Source: JBDTGE01 sp050742975 (GTDB lineage: Bacteria; Actinomycetota; Actinomycetes; Mycobacteriales; Jatrophihabitantaceae). From it: 6,099 nucleotides of DNA. The stretch covers positions 1 through 6,099 of the forward strand of contig JBOGDQ010000156.1 of assembly GCA_050742975.1 (NCBI GenBank). The letters are read 5' to 3'. The stretch's first letter is position 1. Every line of letters begins with the position of its first letter. This document shows, piece by piece, positions 1 to 6,099 of this stretch. The notes beneath the pieces are model-generated. The model saw nothing but the letters and a program-made list of their open reading frames with translations, was not told the origin of the DNA and ran no database searches. Position numbers and translations under genes: made by a program.

Positions 1-226
1 GGTCCGGCGCCCGCCACCGCCCCTTCCCAGGGCGGGTCAAGCCGTGCCGGCGGCGAGTCGGACGGCCCACCAACTGCTGCTCACGCATGATCGCCGCGAC
101 CGTGTTCTGGCTGACCTGCCAACCGGCATCGTGCAGGTCTTTCGTGATCCGCACCGCCCCGTATTTGCCGCGATGCGCGGCATACAGTCTGACGTTCCGC
201 ACTTCTCGCGCGGCATATATCGGTGA
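1..226 (-). pseudogene. IS3-family transposase OrfB fragment (N-terminal region), broken by adjacent IS and cut by the window edge
   Basis: The minus strand reads without a stop from 226 to 1. It encodes the N-terminal DNA-binding part of an IS3-family OrfB transposase: recognisable stretches are RLYAAHRGKYGAVRITKDL, then WQVSQNTVAAIMREQ and LVGRPTRRR, followed by LTRPGKGRWRAPD. This is the HTH_21-type region that precedes the rve/DDE catalytic core in IS3 elements; the core would lie beyond position 1. Family-like sequence begins at about position 190, where the neighbouring element's terminal repeat ends. Residues encoded at 188-226 are repeat sequence that happens to be in frame, and a TAA at 229-227 (the stop of the next transposase) closes the frame upstream. 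No start codon, orfA or 5' half is present on the other side of the insertion, so this is a remnant. Family assignment is by recognition of motifs only. Confidence 0.75.
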
Positions 227-230
227 TTAC
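188..230 (-). repeat. Terminal inverted repeat, left end
   Basis: Read on the minus strand from 230 to 188, this matches 2364-2406 on the plus strand at 36 of 43 positions. The outermost 15 bases (TCTGACGTTCCGCAC at 188-202) are perfectly matched, and 22 of the outer 23 agree. Its inner edge contains the TAA stop (229-227) of the transposase gene. The flank outside it is IS3-family coding sequence. Confidence 0.8.
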
Positions 231-1936
231 GCGGGCCGGGTGTAGACGCTCGGGGCGAGGTTCATGAGCTTGAGGACCTGCTCTTGTTGGGCGGTTAGCT
301 CGGGGTGGAACGTCTTGATGAGGGCGCCGTCGTGGTGGAGCTGGTGGCGACTGACGGTGCTGAAGATCTCCAGGATCCGTTCTGTGGAAGGAGAAGTGCA
401 GTTCCGGAACTCGGGGTAGATCCGGATCTTGGTGAGGTCGGCGTGCTGCATGCCGGTCCGGATCTCGCGTTCGATGAGCGCGCTGATGAGCAGGGCCAGG
501 AACTGGCAGCAGAACAGCGCCTCGATCCTGGCGGGGCTGTGCAGCAGCAGTGGTGCGGCGTCCTGAACGCTTTTGAGCAGGTGGTGGCGGCGTTCGAGGT
601 TCGGCTGGTAGCGGTAGGCGCCGAGGACGTCGGCGTCGCGCAGAGCGCGATCGTTGGTGATGAGTGGGAAGCAGCCGTCGCTGGCTGCGTCGTAACGGAT
701 CTGCTCGAGCCGAATGTCGTGGCTGAGGGTGAAGCGGGTGCTGCTCACTTCGTGGTAGCTGGTGTTGGGTCCGGGCCGGCCGGCGCGGGCTTGCTTGTAG
801 CTCGTGCTGGTCCTCTGGCTCACGGTGATGCTGACCCACCGGTCAGCGCCAGTGTCGGCCAGAGCTTCGGCCGCGGCTTGTTCGACCGCGACGCGGGTCT
901 TGAACCGGCTCCGCGGCCGGGCAAGCTTCGCGTCGAGGCCTTCGATCGCGGTGACGCCAGCCTCGATCCGGGCGGACCGGGAGTGGGCGTCGCGGCTGGC
1001 CTTGGCGGTGGAGTGCACCCACACGATCCGGTATCCCTCCGCTGAGGGCAGCGGCGCGGGAGTGGTGGAGTAGACCTCGTCCGGATCGCCGATGCGCTTG
1101 CCGGGACGGCGAGCGGCTTCGGTCCAGACCGGGGCGTGGGTCTGCAGGTGCTTACGGAACGCGCCGTCCTCGGTGCGGGAGCGGGGCATTACGGTGACGA
1201 ACCGTCCGTGGTTACTGTCGATGTGGCCCATGGCTTTGCGTGAGCACAGCTTGGAGTCCGCGACATAGAGGAAGTCGGTCCGGCCCAGCAGTCCGACCAG
1301 GCTGTCCCAGGTCGGCACGTGCGTCGGATCATCGACGGTGTTGCCGTCGGCGAGCCGGTAGGCCAACGGGACTGCGCCGTCGGCGCTGACGGTGAGGATC
1401 CAGACCAGCTGCTTCAGATCTGGACGGTGGTCCTTGCTGTGGCCCCAGGTGATGACAGGAGTCGGCTTTCCACCGCGGGGCGTGCCGACCGCATCGCAGT
1501 AGAGGCCGTGCACCGAGATCGAGGTGGAGTCGTTGTGCAGCTGGCGGGTGTCGATATTGAACTCGCTGATCGCGCGCAACACCACGCCGGTGAGCAGGCT
1601 GGCTCGGTCGGCGTCGAACAGCGCCTCCAAGGCCCGCCCGACCCGGTCATCGTTGAGCACGCTGACCTCGTCGGCGGACAGGCCGAGCAGGGCGGGGTCG
1701 TAGCGGGCGGCCCACTCACCCAGGCCGTAGAGCGGCTCACGGCCAGCCACCAGGTTCGTCACGACCAGCCTGATCGCCGCCGCCGCGCTGAGCTTTACCC
1801 GCGCGTCACCATCAGGCAGTGCACCGGCCAGCAGCCCCGGCAGCCCAAGCCGGTCGGTCACGGCGTTGATGATCGGCAACCCGCCCAGGACCTGGGAGGC
1901 CAACCCAAGCTCGCTCGGTTCGCTCGGCTGGTTCAT
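227..1936 (-). CDS. IS1634-type DDE transposase
   Basis: This encodes the transposase that would cut and move the surrounding element. From the chosen start it is 569 aa, the usual size for IS1634-type enzymes. The N-terminus (about residues 10-120) resembles the DUF4277-like region of this family (GLASQVLGGLPIINAVTDRL). The DDE nuclease fold follows: D136 in HNDSTS, then HSKDHRPDLKQ (about 166-176), D227 in YVADSKL, and E448 in YQPNLERRHHLLKS, matching the family's three acidic catalytic residues. I find no frameshift or internal stop. An upstream in-frame ATG at 1978 exists, but the ATG at 1936 is preferred because GGAGGG (minus strand, 1949-1944) lies 7 bases ahead of it and the extra 14 residues look like leader sequence. 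The gene diverges from the small gene at 2026. It appears intact and possibly active. The family is assigned from motifs; another IS4-group subfamily is the main alternative. Confidence 0.88.
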   Translation of the reverse strand: MNQPSEPSELGLASQVLGGLPIINAVTDRLGLPGLLAGALPDGDARVKLSAAAAIRLVVTNLVAGREPLYGLGEWAARYDPALLGLSADEVSVLNDDRVGRALEALFDADRASLLTGVVLRAISEFNIDTRQLHNDSTSISVHGLYCDAVGTPRGGKPTPVITWGHSKDHRPDLKQLVWILTVSADGAVPLAYRLADGNTVDDPTHVPTWDSLVGLLGRTDFLYVADSKLCSRKAMGHIDSNHGRFVTVMPRSRTEDGAFRKHLQTHAPVWTEAARRPGKRIGDPDEVYSTTPAPLPSAEGYRIVWVHSTAKASRDAHSRSARIEAGVTAIEGLDAKLARPRSRFKTRVAVEQAAAEALADTGADRWVSITVSQRTSTSYKQARAGRPGPNTSYHEVSSTRFTLSHDIRLEQIRYDAASDGCFPLITNDRALRDADVLGAYRYQPNLERRHHLLKSVQDAAPLLLHSPARIEALFCCQFLALLISALIEREIRTGMQHADLTKIRIYPEFRNCTSPSTERILEIFSTVSRHQLHHDGALIKTFHPELTAQQEQVLKLMNLAPSVYTRPA

Positions 1937-1958
1937 CTGGACACCCTCCGCCTCGGGG

Positions 1959-1986
1959 TTGCGTTGAGCACAACCCACGCTATCCT
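1959..1986 (+). promoter_or_regulatory. Possible plus-strand promoter for the small IS gene
   Basis: TTGCGT (1959-1964) and TATCCT (1981-1986) are separated by 16 bases and could serve as -35 and -10 elements directed toward the gene at 2026. Transcription would then start near 1993, inside the dyad. This is a weak match to consensus and is inferred from sequence alone. I could not find an equally good pair for the minus strand, although TATCTT (2007-2002, minus) mirrors the -10-like box. Confidence 0.3.
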
Positions 1987-2007
1987 TCGGTTGACAACCG
2001 AAAGATA
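1981..2007. promoter_or_regulatory. Dyad between the divergent IS genes, operator-like
   Basis: TATCCTTCGGTT (1981-1992) and AACCGAAAGATA (1996-2007) are inverted copies with 11 of 12 positions paired and a 3-base spacer. The spacer region creates a TTGACA hexamer at 1991-1996. The dyad lies between the two divergent start codons (1936 and 2026), overlaps the likely promoters and ends 8 bases before the GGAGGAG ribosome binding site of the small gene. A protein binding here could control both genes at once. A role as an RNA hairpin in one transcript is the alternative. Confidence 0.55.
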
Positions 2008-2025
2008 CGACACGCGGAGGAGAAC

Positions 2026-2367
2026 ATGACCAAACGGCGAGCCGCGGAAGCGCCCGCGGCGACCATCCCGTCGGCTGTCGCGTTCACCGACCCTGACTAC
2101 GCCCTACCGGGAACGCTGGCCCGCCGCTTTATGCGCTGCGGCAAGGCGAACTGCCGTTGCAAAGCCGACCCGCCAGTCCTGCACGGCCCCTACTGGCACT
2201 GGACGCGCACCGTCGCCGGCAAGACCCACACGCGCAGCCTCAACGCCGAGCAGGCCCAGCGCTACCAGCCCTGGTTTGACAACGCCCGCCGCCTGCGCGA
2301 GTTGCTCACCGACCTCGAGGAACGCTCGCTACGCGCGTTCCGCGACGCCGAAGACCCAACCCCGTAA
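2026..2367 (+). CDS. Small Cys-containing IS accessory protein, DUF6788-like
   Basis: A 113-aa protein starts at an ATG with GGAGGAG (2016-2022) just upstream. Its core reads LPGTLARRFMRCGKANCRC, then a stretch with D48-P-P, H53-G-P-Y and W57/W59, then KTHTRSLNAEQAQRYQPWFDNARRLRELLTDLEE. C38, C43, C45 and H53 could form a small metal-binding knuckle; the C-terminal half is charged and probably helical. I recognise it as resembling the uncharacterised DUF6788 group, which I recall beside actinobacterial transposase genes; that association is from memory. It lies inside the terminal repeats, divergent from the transposase, so it is part of the element and not host cargo. A DNA-binding accessory or regulator of transposition is a reasonable guess, but no function is established. 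Its stop (TAA, 2365-2367) falls in the right terminal repeat. Confidence 0.8.
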   Translation: MTKRRAAEAPAATIPSAVAFTDPDYALPGTLARRFMRCGKANCRCKADPPVLHGPYWHWTRTVAGKTHTRSLNAEQAQRYQPWFDNARRLRELLTDLEERSLRAFRDAEDPTP

Positions 2368-2406
2368 TTGCCGAGATATCACCCGCGAGATGTGCGGAAC
2401 GTCAGA
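2364..2406 (+). repeat. Terminal inverted repeat, right end
   Basis: This is the inverted partner of 188-230, with seven mismatches clustered toward the inner half. The outer end GTGCGGAACGTCAGA (2392-2406) is an exact inverse of the left end. The TAA stop of the small gene (2365-2367) sits at its inner edge, mirroring the arrangement on the left. It also contains an ATG (2390-2392) in frame with the relaxase remnant that follows. Confidence 0.8.
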
Positions 2407-4903
2407 TCAGCGGGCGGTCTGGTGGCACGAGGCGGTGTCCGTTCTCGGTGGTGAGGACGCCGTGGTCGCGATGCTGCGCGGCGTCCAGGTGCGAAGCGCT
2501 GAGCCGGCGCCGACCTTCGCCGGCATCGACGAGCGGTGGGTAGCGTGGACCGCGGCCGACGTGGTGCGGTCGGTAGCCGAGACGTCGAGCACCTGGCGCG
2601 CCGGGGTGGTGCGGGCCGAGGTCGAGCGCCGCGCGCGTCACGCCGAGGTCCCGCTCACCCATCTGGACGCAGTAGTCGATGCGACTCTGACCCGCGCGCT
2701 GTCGCCGGCCTTGTCGGTACGGCTGGGCGGTTCGGATGACCTCGCCGAGCCGGGGACATTGCGACGGGCCGACGGGTCGAGTGTCTTCGAGGTCGCCGGG
2801 TCGCAGCTGTACACGTCGACTGCGGTGCTCGAAGCCGAGGCGCGCATCGTGGCCGCCGCTTCGCGCGTCGACGGCGCGACCATCGACGGTCAGGTGGTCG
2901 AGCTGGCGCTGCTTGAGGCGCAGGCCAACGGCATCCCGGTCAACCACGGCCAGGCGGCGCTCGTCCGCTCGCTCGCGACTTCGGGCTGCCGCGTGCAGCT
3001 CGCCCTCGCCGCAGCCGGGTCGGGGAAGACGACCGCGCTCGGCGTGCTGGCCGATGCTTGGGCCGACGGCGGCGGCACAGTCATCGGGCTCGCGCCGACC
3101 GGTCGCGCCGCGGACGAGCTGCGTCGCTCGATCGGTGTATCGACGGAGACCATCGCCAAACTGCTCGTCTCGCTCGACGGCGACTCCCCACCGGCGTGGG
3201 TCGACGCGATCGGCGAGCGGACGCTGCTGATCGTCGACGAGGCCGGCGCCGCCAGCACCGCACACCTCGACCGCGTCATCTGCTTCGCCCTCGACCGTGG
3301 TGCGAGCGTGCGGTTGATCGGCGATACCCGGCAGCTGTCGCACGTTGCCGCAGGCGGCGTCTTGCGTGACATCGCCGAGTCGGCCGGCACGGCATCCCTG
3401 GAGACGCTCGTCCGGTTCGCCGACCCGACGGAGGGTCAGGCGTCGCTGGCGCTGCGCGTCGGTGATCCGACGGCGATCGGTTTCTACCTCGACCGTGACC
3501 GCGTGCACGCCGGCGATCGCGCCTCAACCGTCGAGCAGGCGTACGCGGCCTGGCGCGCAGATCGCGACGCCGGCTGCGACTCGCTGCTGCTCGCGCACAC
3601 CAATCACGTCGTCCGCGAGCTAAACCTGCGCGCGCAGGCCGACCTGCGAGTCGCCGAAGGGCGGCGAGTCCGTCTGCACGACGGGACGACGGTTGGCGTT
3701 GGCGAGTCGATCGTCACCCGCCGCAACGACCGGCGACTGCCCATCACGGCCACGGACTGGGTAAAGAACGGCGACCGCTGGCAGGTCGACGCGATCACCG
3801 GCGACGGCGGCCTGCGCGTCACACACGCAGACACGCACCGCTCGGCGACGCTGCCTGCGGCATACGTGGGCCGGTCCGTCGAGCTCGGCTACGCCACGAC
3901 CGTGCACCTCGCGCAGGGCAGCACCACCGACACCTGTCACGTCGTGCTCACCGGCGCCGAGACCCGCGAGACCTTCTACGTCGCGATGTCACGCGGACGG
4001 CGCGCGAATCATGCGTACGTCGACGTCGGCGCGTCGACCGACCCGCACGCGGTCACGACCGTCGAGGCGATCAATCCGTCCACCAGTGTCGAACTGCTCG
4101 AACGCATCGTCGGCAACGAGGGCGCCAAGCGGTCCGCGACAACGCAGCGACGTCTCGACGACGACCCCGCTGTTCGGCTGCAGGCGGCCGTGACTCGGTA
4201 CCGCTCCGCGGCCGAGTCGGCGTCCGGTGCACCAGCGCCGGGTGGTGGGCCGCTGCCGTGGCTACCAGGCCCGCCCACCGTCGATGACCCGGCGTGGGCG
4301 ACGTACTTGGCGCGACGGTTCGATCTCGTCCACGAACTTGCAGCCGGGGTGCCGGTCGCCGAATCGCTGCCCGACACCCGATGGGCGGCGGCGTTGCAGT
4401 CGAAGGACGCCGCGCTCGCGCATGAGCTTGCGGCCTGGCGCGTGACGCACCGGGTCGACAGCGCCGACTTCCGACCGTGCGGCCCGCCCGCGCTCGACGA
4501 CGAGCTCCACCGGCAGCGGCTGGCCGCTCGGGTGGACTCCGTGGTCGGCTCGCTGCTGAACCCGGCCGACCAGTGGCGGCCGCTGCTCGACCGCCTCGCG
4601 CCGGCCGTGGCCGACCAGCCCGCATGGCCGATGCTCGCAGCTGCCCTTACCCGAGCGAGCGACTCCGGATACGACGTTCCCGAGCGGCTGCCCGCCTTGA
4701 TCGGGCGACGGCCGCTGCCCGATGCCGGCGCCGCGCAGTCGCTCTATTACCGCCTCGGTGACGACTGTCCCGACGCGTTCGCACCGATCCGATCCACCTA
4801 CCGCTACGAGGCGCCAACGACACCTACCCGTCCCGCTCCCCCGCCCGACTACGCCCGCGCCTTTGGCAACCCGTCCGTATCCCGAGGAGGACCACACCGA
4901 TGA
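2390..4903 (+). CDS. MobF/TraA-type conjugative relaxase, helicase half only; N-terminal nicking domain missing
   Basis: MobF relaxases nick plasmid or ICE DNA at oriT with an N-terminal TrwC domain and unwind it with a C-terminal RecD/TraI-like superfamily 1 helicase. Counting from the ATG at 2390 (837 aa), helicase motifs are all present: Walker A AAGSGKTT (209-215, K213), Walker B LLIVDEAG (D283, E284), GDTRQL (311-316), GYATTVHLAQGST (500-512) and FYVAMSRGR (529-537). About 300 residues of tail with little recognisable structure follow. No TrwC domain, HUH histidines or nicking tyrosines lie ahead: relaxase-like sequence starts at about 2408, directly at the IS end. The frame is open back to an ATG at 2276, but that lies inside the previous gene. 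The true start is unknown and the 2390 ATG has no good ribosome binding site. This is a 5'-truncated gene, probably unable to start transfer; helicase activity could remain. The stop overlaps the next gene by ATGA. Confidence 0.85.
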   Translation: MCGTSDQRAVWWHEAVSVLGGEDAVVAMLRGVQVRSAEPAPTFAGIDERWVAWTAADVVRSVAETSSTWRAGVVRAEVERRARHAEVPLTHLDAVVDATLTRALSPALSVRLGGSDDLAEPGTLRRADGSSVFEVAGSQLYTSTAVLEAEARIVAAASRVDGATIDGQVVELALLEAQANGIPVNHGQAALVRSLATSGCRVQLALAAAGSGKTTALGVLADAWADGGGTVIGLAPTGRAADELRRSIGVSTETIAKLLVSLDGDSPPAWVDAIGERTLLIVDEAGAASTAHLDRVICFALDRGASVRLIGDTRQLSHVAAGGVLRDIAESAGTASLETLVRFADPTEGQASLALRVGDPTAIGFYLDRDRVHAGDRASTVEQAYAAWRADRDAGCDSLLLAHTNHVVRELNLRAQADLRVAEGRRVRLHDGTTVGVGESIVTRRNDRRLPITATDWVKNGDRWQVDAITGDGGLRVTHADTHRSATLPAAYVGRSVELGYATTVHLAQGSTTDTCHVVLTGAETRETFYVAMSRGRRANHAYVDVGASTDPHAVTTVEAINPSTSVELLERIVGNEGAKRSATTQRRLDDDPAVRLQAAVTRYRSAAESASGAPAPGGGPLPWLPGPPTVDDPAWATYLARRFDLVHELAAGVPVAESLPDTRWAAALQSKDAALAHELAAWRVTHRVDSADFRPCGPPALDDELHRQRLAARVDSVVGSLLNPADQWRPLLDRLAPAVADQPAWPMLAAALTRASDSGYDVPERLPALIGRRPLPDAGAAQSLYYRLGDDCPDAFAPIRSTYRYEAPTTPTRPAPPPDYARAFGNPSVSRGGPHR

Positions 4904-5211
4904 ACCTCGACGCCGACTTCACCGACGAGCAGTTGTTGCTCACCACTGTCCAGGCCGGCCGCGTGCTGGGCGTCGGACGAACGACCGTCTACCAGCTGAT
5001 CAAGACTGGCGAACTCCATGCCGTCCACGTGGGTGGTAGCTGCCGCATCTCGTGGGCCGAACTGGAGCGCTACGTCACGCGACTCGACGCCGCCAACCAG
5101 CCGGCCGAGCCGTCCGCGCCCGGGCGCAGGTGGCGACGCATTGTCGACGCCGACGGACAGCGCACGGTCTTTGCCGTCGGCATACCTGACCCGCACGACC
5201 CGGCCGCGTAA
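4900..5211 (+). CDS. Excisionase/MerR-like helix-turn-helix protein
   Basis: A 103-aa protein with a single helix-turn-helix domain of the HTH_17/excisionase type spans residues 14-60. The pattern is clear: LTTVQAGRVLGVGRTTVYQL forms the first helices, followed by the turn KTGELHAVHVGGSCRIS and the helix WAELERYV. The tail (61-103) is Pro/Ala rich, then basic. Its ATG overlaps the relaxase-remnant stop in an ATGA, and GAGGAGG (4884-4890) sits 9 bases upstream, so translation is probably coupled. Lying directly before a tyrosine integrase, it is most likely the recombination directionality factor (Xis) that steers the integrase toward excision. A transcriptional regulator of the operon is the alternative, since these small HTH proteins can do either. 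The gene appears intact. Confidence 0.85.
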   Translation: MNLDADFTDEQLLLTTVQAGRVLGVGRTTVYQLIKTGELHAVHVGGSCRISWAELERYVTRLDAANQPAEPSAPGRRWRRIVDADGQRTVFAVGIPDPHDPAA

Positions 5212-5237
5212 CCCGTTGCTCCTGTCAGAGGGGCGGC

Positions 5238-5267
5238 GGACGATCGAGGAGACGAAAGGGGACGATC
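5238..5267 (+). promoter_or_regulatory. Short gap before the integrase gene with its ribosome binding site and a direct repeat
   Basis: The 56-base gap between the HTH stop and the integrase start holds two copies of GGACGATC (5238-5245 and 5260-5267), 22 bases apart, about two helical turns. An AAAGGGG ribosome binding site (5255-5261) lies 6 bases before the ATG. No terminator hairpin is seen, so the integrase is probably co-transcribed with the upstream genes. The repeat may be chance in such GC-rich DNA. Confidence 0.3.
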
Positions 5268-6099
5268 ATGGAGGGCCGCGGAGCGAACGGCCGCTCGACC
5301 ATCGTCAAGCAGGACGACGGCCGATGGCACGGCTTCGTCTCGATGGGCGCGAAGGGCGATGGCAGCCGCGACCGCCGGCATGTCTCGGCCGCGACTCGCG
5401 CAGCGGTCGTCGAGAAGGTCAAGTCGCTCGAAGCCAAGCGCGACGCCGGCATGGTCCGCGCGAGCGGCAAGGCGATGCTCGTCGACGAATGGCTGGACTA
5501 CTGGGCCGAGAACATCGCCTCGGTCCGCGTGCGTGCCCGCACCCTCGCCACCTACCGCACGATGATCCGCCTGCACCTCAACCCATACATCGGCAAGCGC
5601 CGCCTCGACCAGCTGCAGCCTGAGCACCTCGAGCAGACGTACAAGCAGCTCCTCGACAAGGGCCTGTCCCCCGCTTCCGTGCTACGAGTGCACCGAATGC
5701 TGCATAGGGCACTCAAGATCGCGATGCAGCGCGAGCGCGTGGCGCGCAACGTCGCGACGCTCGTAGAGCCACCGCGGCAGGAGCGACCGAAGACGCCCGA
5801 GCCCCTCGACGTCGAGGAGTGCAGGCGCGTGCTGGCCGCCGCCGAGGCCCTGCGCAACTCCGCTCGCTGGACGGTCGCACTCGCGCTCGGGCTGCGCCAG
5901 TCCGAGGCCCTCGCGCTGCAGTGGAAGGACATCGACTTCGACCGAAACACACTCTCGGTGCGTCGCGGGCTGCACCGCGTTCCGGGCGAGGGCCTGGTGT
6001 TCACCGAGCCGAAGACCGACCGCAGCCGCCGCACGATCGCGGTGCCGGCGCCACTGATTGAAGCGCTGCGCAAGCAACGCGTCGCGCAGAACGAGGAGC
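5268..6099 (+). CDS. Tyrosine-type site-specific integrase (3' end outside window)
   Basis: This open frame of 277 codons runs off the right edge and encodes an integrase of the phage/ICE tyrosine recombinase family, which would insert and excise the element at its attachment site. Domains in order: an N-terminal arm-binding region (about 11-45, STIVKQDDGRWHGFVSM), a SAM-like core-binding domain (about 72-155, including TLATYRTMIRLHLNPYIGKR), and the start of the catalytic domain (from about 180). The first catalytic Arg is R210 in ALGLRQSEALAL. K249 in TEPKTDRSRRTI is the likely beta-hairpin Lys. The HxxR box and nucleophilic Tyr would lie beyond 6099. The start is the ATG at 5268 with AGGGG closely upstream. 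The attachment site is not visible; in many such elements it lies near the integrase gene. The family is secure but the target site cannot be told. Confidence 0.92.
   Translation, partial: MEGRGANGRSTIVKQDDGRWHGFVSMGAKGDGSRDRRHVSAATRAAVVEKVKSLEAKRDAGMVRASGKAMLVDEWLDYWAENIASVRVRARTLATYRTMIRLHLNPYIGKRRLDQLQPEHLEQTYKQLLDKGLSPASVLRVHRMLHRALKIAMQRERVARNVATLVEPPRQERPKTPEPLDVEECRRVLAAAEALRNSARWTVALALGLRQSEALALQWKDIDFDRNTLSVRRGLHRVPGEGLVFTEPKTDRSRRTIAVPAPLIEALRKQRVAQNEE

Larger units (their letters stand above)
188..2406. mobile_element. IS1634-like insertion sequence with two divergent genes and long imperfect terminal inverted repeats
   Basis: A unit of about 2.2 kb is bounded by inverted copies of a 43-bp sequence (188-230 and 2364-2406) and carries a DDE transposase on the minus strand plus a small Cys-containing protein on the plus strand. 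The two genes diverge from a common control region near 1981-2007 and each stops inside the nearest terminal repeat, so almost every base is used. The transposase resembles the IS1634 family, which belongs to the wider IS4-type DDE group. No target-site duplication is visible: the seven bases outside the left end (181-187) and right end (2407-2413) differ. IS1634-family elements can make long, variable duplications, but the left flank (IS3 fragment) is not repeated on the right either. The exact outer ends are inferred from where the repeat similarity stops. Confidence 0.8.

Noticed and set aside
81..839. Minus-strand open frame of 252 codons
   Set aside because: It overlaps the transposase in another frame and crosses the terminal repeat into the IS3 remnant; its Arg/Pro/His-rich composition is typical of a frame-shifted reading.
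305..1045. Long plus-strand open frame of 246 codons
   Set aside because: It lies antisense to the transposase gene, which has clear catalytic motifs; the translation is Val/Gly/Ala-rich and resembles no family, as expected for a GC-rich shadow frame.
1937..1978. Upstream ATG at 1978 as transposase start
   Set aside because: The ATG at 1936 has a GGAGGG site 7 bases ahead, while the extra 14 residues do not look like family sequence.
1991..2012. TTGACA at 1991 as a -35 box for the small gene
   Set aside because: No -10-like hexamer lies at suitable spacing before the ribosome binding site; the hexamer arises from the centre of the dyad.
2276..2389. ATG at 2276 as the start of the helicase gene
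   Set aside because: It lies inside the small IS gene in a different frame, and the residues it would add are shadow sequence plus terminal repeat.
181..2413. Target-site duplication of the insertion sequence
   Set aside because: The bases just outside the ends (CATACAG and TCAGCGG) do not match, and shifting the boundary inward by several bases gave no exact repeat.
2402..3508. Minus-strand open frame of 368 codons
   Set aside because: It is antisense to the helicase with its complete Walker A and B motifs, and its translation has no recognisable domain.

Overview
The window is high-GC DNA with strong third-position G/C bias, GGAGG-type ribosome binding sites and protein families typical of Actinobacteria. 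The genus cannot be fixed from the sequence. Everything in it is mobile-element DNA: a transposon of about 2.2 kb sits against the mobility and integration genes of an integrative conjugative element (ICE) or integrating plasmid.

Positions 1-187 (minus strand) hold the N-terminal part of an IS3-family OrfB transposase. It is cut off at the left window edge and broken at its 5' side by the next element. Positions 188-2406 are an insertion sequence bounded by imperfect 43-bp terminal inverted repeats (36 of 43 identical, the outer 15 perfect). It carries two divergent genes: an intact DDE transposase of the IS1634 type (minus strand, 569 aa) and a 113-aa Cys-rich protein resembling the DUF6788 group (plus strand). 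They share a short control region containing a 12-bp-arm dyad. Both genes end inside the terminal repeats.

Positions 2407-4903 (plus) encode the helicase half and C-terminal tail of a MobF/TraA-type conjugative relaxase. The N-terminal TrwC-like nicking domain is absent, and the reading frame runs straight into the insertion sequence. Its stop overlaps the start of a MerR/excisionase-like HTH gene (4900-5211). A tyrosine integrase follows at 5268 and is open at the right edge. The helicase-HTH-integrase order, all on the plus strand, looks like the operon of an actinobacterial integrative element.

The two flanks of the insertion sequence do not match: IS3 coding DNA lies on one side and relaxase DNA on the other, with no target duplication. 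The simplest reading is insertion plus a later deletion or recombination that removed the relaxase N-terminus. The element probably lost self-transfer in this form but may still excise and integrate, because HTH and integrase look intact as far as seen. The insertion sequence's plus-strand promoter could now drive the downstream genes. I do not see a clearly new system. The least described part is the divergent two-gene insertion sequence with its shared dyad.
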